This document shows positions 9,595 to 18,486 of a DNA stretch of 64,000 nt, in pieces; positions within the stretch are counted from its first letter, which is position 1, and every line of letters begins with the position of its first letter. The notes beneath the pieces were generated by a model. That model did not search any database. It was not told the DNA's origin and was given only the letters and a program-made list of their open reading frames with translations. Location: positions 282,067-346,066 of the forward strand of contig NZ_LMUT01000007.1 of assembly GCF_009765785.1 (NCBI RefSeq), read 5' to 3'. The position numbers and the translations under genes were made by a program. The stretch is from Granulicella sp. L46 (GTDB lineage Bacteria; Acidobacteriota; Terriglobia; Terriglobales; Acidobacteriaceae).

Positions 9595-10044
9595 GGATCC
9601 TCCTCAGCGGGTAGGACGGGTAGCCATCGACAGAAAAGCGCACTCGCTCCGCCAGTCCATCGTGCTAGGTACTGTACTCAACCAGAGATCTGTGCGCAAT
9701 GACAAAAATGGAAGCTGAGGTCAGCCGATCGCGCTCGGTCCATGAATTCTTCGCTCCGGTTCGCCACAATTCCCGGCCTCACAGGCACCAAACCTGAAGC
9801 CGCCACCCAACCCGTGGGTGTCAGCAGGGAACCAATGATCACCAAACCCTGCACAGACTCAACCGACAGCGCCTCTCCATGGTACAGAAACTCTACCCTC
9901 CCTCCCCCAGCTCCCGATATCAATCTCCCATCCACGTACACTCCTATCCCAAGCCGCAACCCCTATGCCGCGCAATCTCATCAGATTGCTATCCCCGCGC
10001 CGCATTAGGTTGCTCAACCGCTCATCGAGTGTCATGCTTAAATC
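9595..10044. other. Intergenic 450 bases with a possible decayed tolC tail
   Basis: No convincing gene. A plus reading frame at 9742-10008 and a minus one at 9678-9959 overlap, have poor starts and look random. One detail stands out: bases 9768-9816 resemble the 3' end of the TolC gene at 8839-8887 (my hand alignment is about 70 percent). The plus frame reads IPGLTGTKPEAATQP against IPGLTAPKPEAAPEP in TolC. This may be the remnant of a duplicated gene end, or chance. Confidence 0.4.
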
Positions 10045-10500
10045 ATGAAGCGTTTCAAGCTGTTGTCTGTTGTGTTCGCCTGCTCTTTCTCCTGTTCTCT
10101 ACCGTCCGTAGCGCAGGACGCAGGCTATTGGCGCGCCGCGAGCACCACCGCCAAACACATCACCGGCGACGTCGCCCTCAGCGACGAAAAGATCTCGATC
10201 AACTTCTCCACCTACTGGATTGCGCAAATCCGCGCCCTCACCCCGGCCGAACTCAGCGCTGCCTTCGGCGCCGACGCCCCAGGCAGCGGCAACCTCTACC
10301 GTCTCAGCATCCCCTCGGACAAGAAGCTGCTCCACAAGGGCACTCTCTGCGGCGGCGAGGACACCCAGTGGCTAGCCACCTACTCCACCGGCCGCGCCCT
10401 CCAGCTCGCCTTCTTCTCCACCTCCAAAATGCCCGTCCTCACCACCGAAGCACTCACCAACAACTCCAACCTCTGCGGCGTCTTCGGCTACTCCCGGTAG
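10045..10500 (+). CDS. Hypothetical secreted protein
   Basis: A 151-residue protein with a clear signal peptide (MKRFKLLSVVFACSFSCSL, cut after SVAQ). The mature part of about 125 residues contains YWRAASTTAKHITGDVALSD at its start and two cysteines (CGGED and NLCGVFGYS) that could form a disulphide after export. I do not recognise a family. The reading frame, signal peptide and codon use argue for a real gene. It stands alone, convergent with the diguanylate cyclase. Confidence 0.7.
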   Translation: MKRFKLLSVVFACSFSCSLPSVAQDAGYWRAASTTAKHITGDVALSDEKISINFSTYWIAQIRALTPAELSAAFGADAPGSGNLYRLSIPSDKKLLHKGTLCGGEDTQWLATYSTGRALQLAFFSTSKMPVLTTEALTNNSNLCGVFGYSR

Positions 10501-10561
10501 GAATCACCTCCAGGCAGACCGCCGCGAACCGCGCAGCCTCTCCAACTCCTCCGAATTTCGT

Positions 10562-12583
10562 TCAGGCAATCTTTACAAACGCCTCTGGTGCGTCCACGGA
10601 CAGCACGTGACCCGCAATTGTCGGTGGCATATCGCTTCTCTGTGCCACCACTCGATTTCTGCCTCGCTTCTTCGCCTGATAGAGTGCGGCGTCCGCGCGG
10701 CCCACCAGCGCGCCCAGCGTGTCTCCGTGTCCCCATGTAGAGATTCCCAGGCTCATCGTGATCTGCCGCGTCACCTCCGAGACCGCAACTCCGGAAATAG
10801 CGGTTCGAATGCGTTGGGCGATCATCATGGCGTCCTCCAGCGAGCTCTCCGGCAAGAGCACCAGGAACTCCTCGCCTCCGAATCGTGCTGGGAGATCGTA
10901 AGGTCGAGCCTGGTCGGCTAGCACACCGGCAGCCGCCACCAGCACCCGGTCTCCCACCAAATGCCCAAACTCGTCGTTGATCGATTTGAAATGATCCAGG
11001 TCGCCCAGGATCACACTGAAGCCACATCCCAGCCGGTCAGCACGCGCCATCTCATGACGCATCCGTTCGTCAAGCGTCCGCCGATTCGCCAGCCCCGTCA
11101 GCGCGTCGGTCTGAGAGATTTTGAGAATATGTTCATTCGCCTCCCTCAGCTCTTTGTTGAGCAATACCAACCCCTCCTTCGCGCGCTCCGCCTCTTGCTC
11201 CGCTTGCTTGCGTTCGGTGATGTCGTGCTTCACCGCAACAAAGTTGCTGATGGTTTCATCCAGAGCCCGCACCGGCGCAATGTGCATCTCTTCGCAGTAC
11301 ACGTTGCCGTCTTTTCTCAGATTCCACAACTCGCCAGACCACTTCTCGCCGTCTAGGATCGTGCTCCAAAGCGCTCGATAAAAACCACGGTCCATCATTC
11401 CGGACTTCAGAATGCGCGGATTAAGTCCCAGCACTTCTTCCAATGCGTAACCAGTAAGCGTGGTAAACGCATGGTTGGCCCATTCAATCCTTCCCGCCGC
11501 GTCCGTGATCACGATTCCTTCCGACGCCGACTCCAAAGCCGCCTGCTGCAGGCGGCTGTATTGCTCAGCCTTCTTCTGCTTGCTGATATCAAATCCCACC
11601 CCCAGAATGCATGGCTCTCCCTCGTATACAAATCGGGTCTGGGTTAGATAGGCTGGGATTTTTGTTCCGTCTTTGCTTACCAGGTAGGCCTCTGTTTCGG
11701 CATAGCCCTCCTCCAATGTAGCCACGAGTGCCTGCTTCACAGCCCCCAGGCTCTCTGGTTCCACAATGGACAGGACTCCTTTTTCAAGCATATCTGCACG
11801 AGAATAGCCGAGGAAGTTCTTGTTTCCTCGCTTGAGATTTCCATCCACGTCTAATATGCAGACCGCACAGGGCATGCTGTTGAGTAGCAACTCAGAAAAT
11901 GCAGCCGAGGCAAGCGCCTGCTCCGCCGAATCGCGAGCTACTTTCGCCGACCCTCGTAGCGCTTTCCCGATACTGAGCACCGCCTGCAGCGCGAGGAGAA
12001 CGATTAAAAGCGCAATCCCTGCACACCCGCCCAACGCGATGCGGCCATACTCCAATCTCACCCGGGTTTTGGCGAGAGCATCACCCAGATAATTCTTCTC
12101 CAGAATCTCGAGCTGGTCCGTGATCTCGTCGATGCTCTTGTAGGCGTTCGCCACCTCATTCAAATCCTGGGAATTCATCGCATCGCGTCGGATCACATGA
12201 TGGACGGTCTTCCGGTAAGACCGATTGCTGTCTTCCACAATGCCAATAATCTTCAGTTCCTCGTCATTGACCGAAAGCGACTTCAATTCCGCTGCATCTC
12301 GATCCACCTGCATGGATCGGAGGTCAAACAGCCTCACATTCGAAGCAACCTCCTGCGCATCCGTGTACAGCAAAATCCCCCGCTGAGCCGCCAGCATATC
12401 GCCTGCAGCCATATTGATGTCGCCAGCCAGCCACAGCTTCTGCGCGGTCGAGTTCACCGCCGTCTCGAACGTCCGGCTTACCCCGGAGAGGACGTAGTTT
12501 GACGCCACTCCAAGCATCGCTGTAACGATTAATATTGCCGCCAGGCATGCCATCAGCTTGCGGTCTGCCGCTAATTTCCTCAT
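10562..12583 (-). CDS. Membrane diguanylate cyclase with PAS-PAS-GGDEF domains
   Basis: Makes cyclic di-GMP in response to a signal. The 673-residue protein begins with a transmembrane helix (residues about 12-33) and a four-helix-bundle periplasmic sensor resembling the 4HB_MCP/CHASE3 class. A second transmembrane helix lies near residue 185. Two PAS domains follow: one at about 225-345, and one at about 345-465 that ends in the PAC-type sequence NFVAVKHDITERKQAEQ. A short coiled linker leads to a GGDEF domain. The active site is GGEEF and an RxxD inhibitory site (RPYD) sits exactly five residues upstream, so product inhibition is expected. No EAL domain is present. Ribosome site AGGAAG lies 6 bases before ATG. 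Confidence 0.93.
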   Translation of the reverse strand: MRKLAADRKLMACLAAILIVTAMLGVASNYVLSGVSRTFETAVNSTAQKLWLAGDINMAAGDMLAAQRGILLYTDAQEVASNVRLFDLRSMQVDRDAAELKSLSVNDEELKIIGIVEDSNRSYRKTVHHVIRRDAMNSQDLNEVANAYKSIDEITDQLEILEKNYLGDALAKTRVRLEYGRIALGGCAGIALLIVLLALQAVLSIGKALRGSAKVARDSAEQALASAAFSELLLNSMPCAVCILDVDGNLKRGNKNFLGYSRADMLEKGVLSIVEPESLGAVKQALVATLEEGYAETEAYLVSKDGTKIPAYLTQTRFVYEGEPCILGVGFDISKQKKAEQYSRLQQAALESASEGIVITDAAGRIEWANHAFTTLTGYALEEVLGLNPRILKSGMMDRGFYRALWSTILDGEKWSGELWNLRKDGNVYCEEMHIAPVRALDETISNFVAVKHDITERKQAEQEAERAKEGLVLLNKELREANEHILKISQTDALTGLANRRTLDERMRHEMARADRLGCGFSVILGDLDHFKSINDEFGHLVGDRVLVAAAGVLADQARPYDLPARFGGEEFLVLLPESSLEDAMMIAQRIRTAISGVAVSEVTRQITMSLGISTWGHGDTLGALVGRADAALYQAKKRGRNRVVAQRSDMPPTIAGHVLSVDAPEAFVKIA

Positions 12584-12928
12584 AGAACTTCCTTTCGGTC
12601 GATGTTCCGTGGGCCCGGTAACGGTTGCTCCCGGGACGGGTCTTCCTCAAGCTGCGAGCAGATCTCAACGTCGGCGCTCATCCATCGGTACAAGCGGGTC
12701 TAATCCCTTCTGAAGGCTTGTATCGGCACCACGAGGCCGACATGGAATGCTGTAGCAAATCGGAACAGTGACCCCGACGCCGCTCAAAAACCACCCCTGA
12801 CGAGGGGGCTTGGCGCAAACGTTCAGCTCCGGGCTTTCCACGCGAACCACCCGCGATTGCACTCGCCCAAAAGTGGTAAAATGAAGTGTTGCGGCAACAA
12901 GCCGCCTGAATAGCGAGGAACCGAATCC
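12584..12928. other. Divergent intergenic region, 345 bases
   Basis: No gene is supported here. It separates the diguanylate cyclase and the small gene at 12929, so it must carry both promoters. A TAAAAT hexamer near 12879, preceded by TTGCAC with short spacing, is a weak candidate promoter for the plus-strand gene. Minus-strand open frames here are shadows without ribosome sites. Confidence 0.4.
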
Positions 12929-13156
12929 ATGGCAAAACGTCGCGGCAATCCCAACTGGGGCAAGCCGGAGCCCATTGGCCCCGTCGTCCCCACCATCACG
13001 TCCTTCGAGATGGTCGTCAAAGAGTACAAACTCACCCCCGACCAGTACATCCGCTCCACCCGCCTTCGCGAGTGGGCCCGCCGTAATAAGAACTCAAAGT
13101 ACATCCCCGAAGCTCTCCTCGAAGCCTGGGGCTTTGAGATTGAGTCCACCCTTTAA
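12929..13156 (+). CDS. Small conserved-type hypothetical protein
   Basis: A 75-residue basic protein beginning MAKRRGNPNWGKPEPIGP and ending in an aromatic helix (ALLEAWGFEIEST). No signal peptide, membrane helix or known motif. The start has a fair ribosome site (GAGGAA about 8 bases upstream). Its mix of a basic N-terminus and a helical Arg/Trp-rich middle (RSTRLREWARRNKNSKYIP) would suit nucleic-acid or ribosome binding, but that is only a guess. It sits alone upstream of ribBA with 160 bases between. Confidence 0.68.
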   Translation: MAKRRGNPNWGKPEPIGPVVPTITSFEMVVKEYKLTPDQYIRSTRLREWARRNKNSKYIPEALLEAWGFEIESTL

Positions 13157-13316
13157 ACCCGTCAAACCCTGCCGCTAAGAATCCAGCCTAAGCTACTGAT
13201 TCCGCGGCAGATGCTACTTCTAAAGCCTGGCATAGTGCCCCACGCCAGTAGCTACAATAGAAGTGGGAGCAAAAAACAACTAGAGGGGGAGGGGTACCCC
13301 GGTAGACAGTAAAGAT

Positions 13317-14522
13317 ATGACTGACCGCGCCGCTGGATTTATCGACATCCCCGAAGCCCTCGAAGAGCTCAAAGCTGGTCGCATGATCGTCCTCATCGAC
13401 GACGAAGACCGTGAAAACGAAGGCGACCTCACCATCGCCGCCGAGTTCTGCACCCCCGAAGCCATTAACTTCATGGCCCGCTTCGGCCGCGGCCTCATCT
13501 GCCTCACCCTTACCGAAGAGCGTGCCGACTACATGCGTCTCGGCCCCATGACCCAGGACAACACCTCCCGCTTCGGCACCGCCTTCACCGAGACGATCGA
13601 GGCCCGCGAGGGTGTCACCACCGGCATCTCCGCCGCTGACCGCGCCCGCACCATCCAGGTCGCCATCAACCCGAATTCTTCGCCCAACGACCTCGCCCGT
13701 CCCGGCCATGTCTTTCCCCTCCGTGCCCGCAAAGGCGGAGTCCTCGTTCGCGCCGGTCAGACCGAAGCCTCCGTCGATCTCGCCCGCATGGCTGGCCTCA
13801 TCCCCGCCGGGGTCATCTGCGAGATCATGAACGAAGATGGCTCCATGGCCCGCGTTCCCGACCTCATCGAGTTCTGCAAGATTCACTCACTCAAAATGGT
13901 CACCGTAGCCGACCTCATCCGCTACCGCATGGCCAACGAGCGCTACATCCACCGCATCGCCGAAGGCATTCTACCCACGGAATACGGCGACTTCCGCATG
14001 CTCTCCTACGAGAGCGATATTCAGACCGTCAGCGATCTGGGCGCGCGCGACGAGTCCCATGTAGCCCTCACCTTCGGCGACCTCACCGCCGCCGCAAAGT
14101 CCGACACGCCAGTCCTGGTCCGCGTCCACACCCACTGCCTCGCCGGCAATGTTTTCGGTTCCACCGCCTGCGACTGCCGCGCAACTGTCGACGCCAGCCT
14201 CCGCGAGATCGCCCAAGCCGGCGTCGGTGCCCTCATCTACCTTCACCACACCCAGCGCGGCTTCACCATCGACCGCTCCGCTCACCCCGCAAAGCTCTGC
14301 ATCCACCGTACAATCCGTGGCGCGGAGCCGGAGCCTCTTGGCGCCCCCGACCAGCGCATCCTCCGCCAGGTCGGCCTCGGTGGCCAGATCATCTCCGACC
14401 TCGGCATCCGCAAGATCCGCCTGCTCACCAACCACCCGAAGCACGTCCCCGCGCTGCAGGGCTTTGGCATTGAGATCGTGGAGCGCGTACCCATCGAACT
14501 CCAGCCGCTAAACGTAGAGTAA
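13317..14522 (+). CDS. ribB: RibBA / RibBX: DHBP synthase with degenerate GTP cyclohydrolase II domain
   Basis: The N-terminal half (residues 1 to about 205) is 3,4-dihydroxy-2-butanone-4-phosphate synthase, which feeds riboflavin synthesis from ribulose 5-phosphate. It has the intact [11 protein letters not shown] acidic loop (about 26-36), GRGLICLTL and the HxGH-type substrate loop. The C-terminal half resembles GTP cyclohydrolase II and keeps the zinc cysteines C274, C285 and C287. The catalytic RQEGRGIGL segment, however, is replaced by HHTQRGF (310-316), and the helix after it is missing, while the final [14 protein letters not shown] part remains. The domain is therefore probably inactive for GTP, as described for RibBX-type proteins. 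There is no clear FMN riboswitch or strong ribosome site upstream. Its 3' end overlaps the convergent HAD gene by 15 bases. Confidence 0.9.
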   Translation: MTDRAAGFIDIPEALEELKAGRMIVLIDDEDRENEGDLTIAAEFCTPEAINFMARFGRGLICLTLTEERADYMRLGPMTQDNTSRFGTAFTETIEAREGVTTGISAADRARTIQVAINPNSSPNDLARPGHVFPLRARKGGVLVRAGQTEASVDLARMAGLIPAGVICEIMNEDGSMARVPDLIEFCKIHSLKMVTVADLIRYRMANERYIHRIAEGILPTEYGDFRMLSYESDIQTVSDLGARDESHVALTFGDLTAAAKSDTPVLVRVHTHCLAGNVFGSTACDCRATVDASLREIAQAGVGALIYLHHTQRGFTIDRSAHPAKLCIHRTIRGAEPEPLGAPDQRILRQVGLGGQIISDLGIRKIRLLTNHPKHVPALQGFGIEIVERVPIELQPLNVE

Positions 14523-15152
14523 CGATCCAAGCCCGATCCGCTGCATCTCTTCCACGAACCCCTCGTGTCCTGAGTAATGCACCGCCGCCATCCCCGCGGC
14601 GCGCGCAGCCAGAATATTCTCCTCGCGATCATCGACAAACAAAATCTCCCCCACCGGCACTCCCAGCCCCACCACAGCATGCCGATAAATCTCCGCATCC
14701 GGCTTGGCAATTCCGAGCCGATGCGAAAACGTGTGATGTGTGAATTCACCCAGCGCGGGAAAGCGCCCGAGTACGCCAAGCTCCATCGCATCGCCGATAT
14801 TAGAAAGAATTCCGGTCTTGATCCCAGCCCGATTCAACCGCGCGGCCCACTCCATCATCTCCACATTTGGTTGCGTCCAAACGACAGTGTCGGCATCGAT
14901 CAGGGCACGCAAAACCTCAGCGTCGATAGGCTTATCAAGCTCCCTGGCGACGGACTCCCAATAAGTCTGCGCACTCAACGCGCCGCGATCATAAGCATCT
15001 CGGTACTTCCAATACGCCGTCTGAAAGTCAGCTTGTTCAGCGCCCAAAACCCGCTCCAAGGCCCGCCAATGTAGCTCTTCCGGAACGCTGCTGAGCACCA
15101 TCCCATAGTCAAACAACACCGCGCTGATCTTGATCTTTGATTCATCCGCCAT
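14508..15152 (-). CDS. HAD-family hydrolase, subfamily IA
   Basis: A 214-residue haloacid-dehalogenase-type phosphatase resembling the YihX group. Motif I is FDYGMV near the N-terminus, where the general-acid Asp position is Gly, as in the FDLGNV variants. Motif II is GILSN, motif III the Lys in GIAKPDAEIY, and motif IV LFVDDREEN. The helical cap lies between motifs I and II. All catalytic landmarks of a family-typical enzyme are present. Substrate unknown; sugar phosphates are common in the group. The ends of this gene and ribBA overlap tail to tail. Confidence 0.88.
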   Translation of the reverse strand: MADESKIKISAVLFDYGMVLSSVPEELHWRALERVLGAEQADFQTAYWKYRDAYDRGALSAQTYWESVARELDKPIDAEVLRALIDADTVVWTQPNVEMMEWAARLNRAGIKTGILSNIGDAMELGVLGRFPALGEFTHHTFSHRLGIAKPDAEIYRHAVVGLGVPVGEILFVDDREENILAARAAGMAAVHYSGHEGFVEEMQRIGLGSLLYV

Positions 15153-15213
15153 ACTTACATTCTATGGGCGAGCGGATCGATCGATGCGACATGAGAGACT
15201 TTGAACAGGCCTG

Positions 15214-16386
15214 ATGAACTTCTCCGAGCGCACCAACTGGAACCTTGCTGAGAATGAGCTGACAGCGGCAATCCGCGAGCGCCGCGCGTCAGGCCGCGAG
15301 CTCCTTGACCTCACCCTTTCCAACCCAACGCACTGCGGATTCGAGTACGACGAAGCCGCGCTTCTTGCCCCTCTGCACAATCCCGGAGCTCTCCAATATG
15401 AGCCCGAACCGTTCGGCATGATTACGGCTCGCGAAGCAGTCGGGCGTTATTACAGCGACGCCGGAGCAAGCATTCCGCTCGACCACATCTGCCTCACCAC
15501 AAGCACCAGTGAAGCCTACAGCTTTCTCTTCCGCATCCTCTGCAATCCAGGCGACGAGGTACTCGTTGCCAGCCCAAGCTATCCGCTCTTCGACTTCATC
15601 GCGAGGCTGGATGACGTACAGCTTCGTGAGTATCCGCTGCTCTACGATCCGAATGCCGACCTTGCCTCAGGACACGGCTGGTCCATCGATTTCCACGCTC
15701 TGGAAACAGCCATCACTGCCAAGACGAAGGCAATTATCCTCGTCCACCCCAATAATCCAACGGGGAACTTTGCCTCGCAGCAGGAACGCGCCGAGCTTGA
15801 GACCCTTTGTGCAGCCCGCGGTTTAGCCCTGATCGTCGACGAGGTCTTTCTCGACTATGCCATCGCAGGACCTCAGCCGAGTTTTGCGACCGGAGAATCC
15901 CGCTGCCTCACCTTCGTCCTGAGCGGCATCAGCAAAGTCTGCGGCCTGCCGCAGATGAAAGCCTCCTGGATCGTAGCCTGCGGTCCTTTCTCGCTAGTAG
16001 ACGAGGCGATGCAGCGCATCGAGATCATCGCCGATACTTTCCTTTCGATGAACGCTCCGGTGCAGCATGCTCTGCCCAACTGGCTGGCAGCACGCCACGC
16101 CTTACAGCAACAGATTCGCGAACGCATGCGCGCCAATCTGGTACTTCTCGACACCCATCTTGAGGGAACCGCCGTCCAAAGGCTCGCACTGCAGGCCGGC
16201 TGGACGGCAGTCCTTCGCGTCCCGCGCACGCTTGAGGGCAGGGAATTCGTAGCTGCCGCGCTCGATCGCGGAATACTCGTGCAGCCCGGCGACTTCTATG
16301 GCCTAGGTGATGCAAGAGCAGTAGTCAGCCTTCTAACTCCCCCCGAAATCTGGGCAGCAGGCCTTTCACTTCTCCCGAAACAGTAG
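15214..16386 (+). CDS. Class I/II pyridoxal-phosphate aminotransferase
   Basis: A 390-residue fold-type I aminotransferase. PLP-site residues are visible in order: the TSTSEAYSFLF phosphate-binding turn, ASPSYPLFDF (stacking Tyr), HPNNPTGNF (Asn), LIVDEVFLDYA (Asp) and LSGISKVCGLPQMK (Schiff-base Lys). Length matches AspC/AlaT-type enzymes. No strong ribosome site precedes the ATG at 15214. It is monocistronic and divergent from the HAD gene. Amino-acid specificity is not clear from sequence. Confidence 0.9.
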   Translation: MNFSERTNWNLAENELTAAIRERRASGRELLDLTLSNPTHCGFEYDEAALLAPLHNPGALQYEPEPFGMITAREAVGRYYSDAGASIPLDHICLTTSTSEAYSFLFRILCNPGDEVLVASPSYPLFDFIARLDDVQLREYPLLYDPNADLASGHGWSIDFHALETAITAKTKAIILVHPNNPTGNFASQQERAELETLCAARGLALIVDEVFLDYAIAGPQPSFATGESRCLTFVLSGISKVCGLPQMKASWIVACGPFSLVDEAMQRIEIIADTFLSMNAPVQHALPNWLAARHALQQQIRERMRANLVLLDTHLEGTAVQRLALQAGWTAVLRVPRTLEGREFVAAALDRGILVQPGDFYGLGDARAVVSLLTPPEIWAAGLSLLPKQ

Positions 16387-16403
16387 ACGCCGCCGTCCTC
16401 CCC

Positions 16404-17048
16404 TCACACGAGAAACGGATTCGTCTGCCGTTCGGCCCCAATGGTCGTCATCGGACCATGTCCAGGAACCACGAGAGTCTCATCGGGAAGGGTCAACAGC
16501 CGGTCATGAATACTCGCAAGCAGCTTCCCGGTATTTCCTCCCGGGAAATCGGTGCGTCCGACTCCTCCGGCAAACAATGTATCGCCCGCCAGCAGCAGAT
16601 GCTCATCAGGTACATAGAGACAAAGGCTGCCTTCCGAATGTCCGGGCGTGTACAACACGTTCCCCTTGATCCCGCCAACTTCAACAGCCTCATCATCCGC
16701 GGGCGAATGATCCGGCGGAAGAACCGTGGGCACAGGCAATCCAAACATCCCAGCCTGCGCGTCCATCATCGCCACTAGCGGCAGGTCCGCCTGGCTGTAA
16801 AGGATCGGCGCACCGGTGATTTCTTTCAACTGAACTGCGCTCGCGATATGGTCAATATGCGCGTGCGTCACCAGGATCTTCCTCACGGTCAGCTTATGTT
16901 TCGCGAGCAGCGCAAGGATCTGAGGAATGTCGTATCCGGGATCCACAACGATGGCTTCCCGGGTTTGCTCGTCGCCAAGAATCGAGCAATTGCAGCCGAG
17001 TAATCCCACAGCCAAGGTTTCGCGAATCACCGGAGCTCCTTTGCTCAA
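16404..17048 (-). CDS. MBL-fold metallo-hydrolase (glyoxalase II / YcbL-like)
   Basis: A 214-residue zinc hydrolase. It has THAHIDH, the HxHxDH metal motif. Later ligands are the His in YTPGHSEGS, the Asp in LLAGDTLFAGGVGRTDFPGG, and the His in VPGHGPMTTIG. These match the short YcbL-type glyoxalase II branch, which hydrolyses thioesters such as S-lactoylglutathione in related proteins. No signal peptide. It lies just downstream of secG on the same strand but is separated by a terminator, so it probably has its own promoter. Confidence 0.9.
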   Translation of the reverse strand: MSKGAPVIRETLAVGLLGCNCSILGDEQTREAIVVDPGYDIPQILALLAKHKLTVRKILVTHAHIDHIASAVQLKEITGAPILYSQADLPLVAMMDAQAGMFGLPVPTVLPPDHSPADDEAVEVGGIKGNVLYTPGHSEGSLCLYVPDEHLLLAGDTLFAGGVGRTDFPGGNTGKLLASIHDRLLTLPDETLVVPGHGPMTTIGAERQTNPFLV

Positions 17049-17060
17049 TACAGTCTGGCC

Positions 17061-17097
17061 TAAAAAAGCGAAAGCGCAGGCTGGCAGCCCGCGCTTT
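17061..17097 (-). terminator. Rho-independent terminator after secG
   Basis: On the minus strand an AAAGCGC/GCGCTTT stem (17071-17097), with an inner GGC/GCC stem, is followed by CGC and then a run of six T (17062-17067). It lies 20 bases past the secG stop and ends just before the MBL gene. Confidence 0.8.
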
Positions 17098-17116
17098 GGA
17101 GATTGAACGCTAACAA

Positions 17117-17407
17117 TTACTTCTTCGCAGGCGTCGACTGGCTAGGCAGGTTCGACAGCACAGACCGGTTGCTGCTCGTTCGCGACATCACCACGGTCAG
17201 CGCAATGGAAGTCAGCATGAAAATAATGGCCGACCACGTCGTGAGGCGCGTAAGCAAATTCGCGGCACCGCGAGGTCCGAATGCCGTCTGTGAACCCTGT
17301 CCGCCAAACGCGCCAGCAAGGTCCGCCGACTTTCCCTGTTGAATGAGGACGACGCCGATGAGGAACAGACAAACGATAACGTGCAGGATCACTAGAAGAA
17401 TAAACAT
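17117..17407 (-). CDS. secG: Preprotein translocase subunit SecG
   Basis: A 96-residue inner-membrane subunit of the SecYEG channel. It shows two hydrophobic helices: residues 1-18 (FILLVILHVIVCLFLIGVVLI) and about 52-75 (WSAIIFMLTSIALTVVM). They flank the family signature QQGKSADLAGAFGG, with a Ser/Pro-rich tail. I place the start at the ATG at 17407, where the first helix begins at once. An open frame from 17494 would add 29 residues of non-SecG sequence. Confidence 0.93.
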   Translation of the reverse strand: MFILLVILHVIVCLFLIGVVLIQQGKSADLAGAFGGQGSQTAFGPRGAANLLTRLTTWSAIIFMLTSIALTVVMSRTSSNRSVLSNLPSQSTPAKK

Positions 17408-17589
17408 GGTCGAAGCATTAGCCTTAGGACCGCAAGAGCGGCGAAATAGTCGGATGGTGCCGAAAACTAACCTTGCGCATTGCGGCGCAGACACCGTATT
17501 CCATCCTTGAGTGTATCACTGGCAACAAGCCACTCTCAAGCCGGAATAGCTCCGAACGCCGTGCAGGACAGCATGCTCACGCCCGCAAC

Positions 17590-17952
17590 CTAATCAAACG
17601 CGGCGCAGGCGGTGGCCTCATCTTCATGCAGAGTGGTGTACTTCGTGATGCCGACCATGGTGAAGACTTTTTTGAAGTGAGGGCTGAGTCCGAAGCTATG
17701 GATCTTCTGGCCCTTTTTGCTGGCGGCGATCATCATCTGGATGACCAGCGCGATGCCGCTGGAGTTGAGGTATTCCACCTTTGAAAAGTCTAAAAGGATG
17801 CGTTTGACGCTATCTGGCAGACCCTCGTAGGTGCCCATCACGGCTGGTTGCGAGGCACTGGTAATGTCGCCCGAAAAACGCATCACGGTGATGGGATCCC
17901 CCGCGGCGGCAGGGAGTTCTTCGACGGTAACGCGGGTAACTAATTCGGGCAT
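17590..17952 (-). CDS. STAS-domain anti-sigma factor antagonist
   Basis: A 120-residue SpoIIAA/RsbV-like protein. The phosphorylation-site signature is YLNSSGIALVI; the second Ser is the expected target of the partner kinase. In its unphosphorylated form such a protein binds an anti-sigma kinase and frees the sigma factor. It is last in a minus-strand operon behind the kinase (42 bases) and the PP2C phosphatase, giving a complete partner-switching set. Confidence 0.88.
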   Translation of the reverse strand: MPELVTRVTVEELPAAAGDPITVMRFSGDITSASQPAVMGTYEGLPDSVKRILLDFSKVEYLNSSGIALVIQMMIAASKKGQKIHSFGLSPHFKKVFTMVGITKYTTLHEDEATACAAFD

Positions 17953-17994
17953 GCTCTCTCCACTATCTGGATCGTTGTCGAGATCATTCTATAG

Positions 17995-18474
17995 CTAGAC
18001 GGGCGCGTTAGACGGCGGGTTGCTGAGGTGAATGACCATGCGGGCATAGCTGCCTGCGGGAGGAGAACTGACCCACTCGGCCTCGTCTACCAGGGCCTGA
18101 ATGAGGAACATACCCATGCCACGGGCGTCTTCTTCGCCCAGCATCTTTTTGTCGATATCAGGGGCGTCGGTCTTGCTCTGGGGACCTTTGCCATTGTCGG
18201 TGACTTTGACCTCAAGCGAGTTGGCGTCCATCGACAGAATCACCCCAACGATGAGCGCCTCGTCCAGCTTGTTGCCGTGCTCCATCGCGTTAATGCAGGC
18301 TTCGGCGACGGCGGTCTTGAGATCATCGACGCGCTCGTCGCTGAAACCCATCAGGCGCGCCACGCTGGCCGCGGTGTTCATCGCTACCTTCTCGTAGCCC
18401 AGACGCGAGGGAAGTCGCAGCTCGATACTGTTGCTGAATTTATCGCCTTTGCGGCGGTTCGGTTTATCGCTCAC
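17995..18474 (-). CDS. RsbW-like anti-sigma factor / serine kinase (HATPase)
   Basis: A 159-residue GHKL ATPase-fold protein. The N-box is AVAEACINAMEHGNKLDEAL, the G1 box VKVTDNGKGPQ, and the G2 box EEDARGMGMFLIQALVDE. Proteins of this type phosphorylate the STAS antagonist and sequester a sigma factor or another regulator. The gene lies 12 bases after the PP2C gene and 42 before the STAS gene, all in one operon. Confidence 0.88.
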   Translation of the reverse strand: MSDKPNRRKGDKFSNSIELRLPSRLGYEKVAMNTAASVARLMGFSDERVDDLKTAVAEACINAMEHGNKLDEALIVGVILSMDANSLEVKVTDNGKGPQSKTDAPDIDKKMLGEEDARGMGMFLIQALVDEAEWVSSPPAGSYARMVIHLSNPPSNAPV

Positions 18475-18486
18475 TGGCAGCCTCGC

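Noticed and set aside
13157..13316. FMN riboswitch before ribBA
   Set aside because: None of the conserved FMN-aptamer segments could be found in the 160-base leader.
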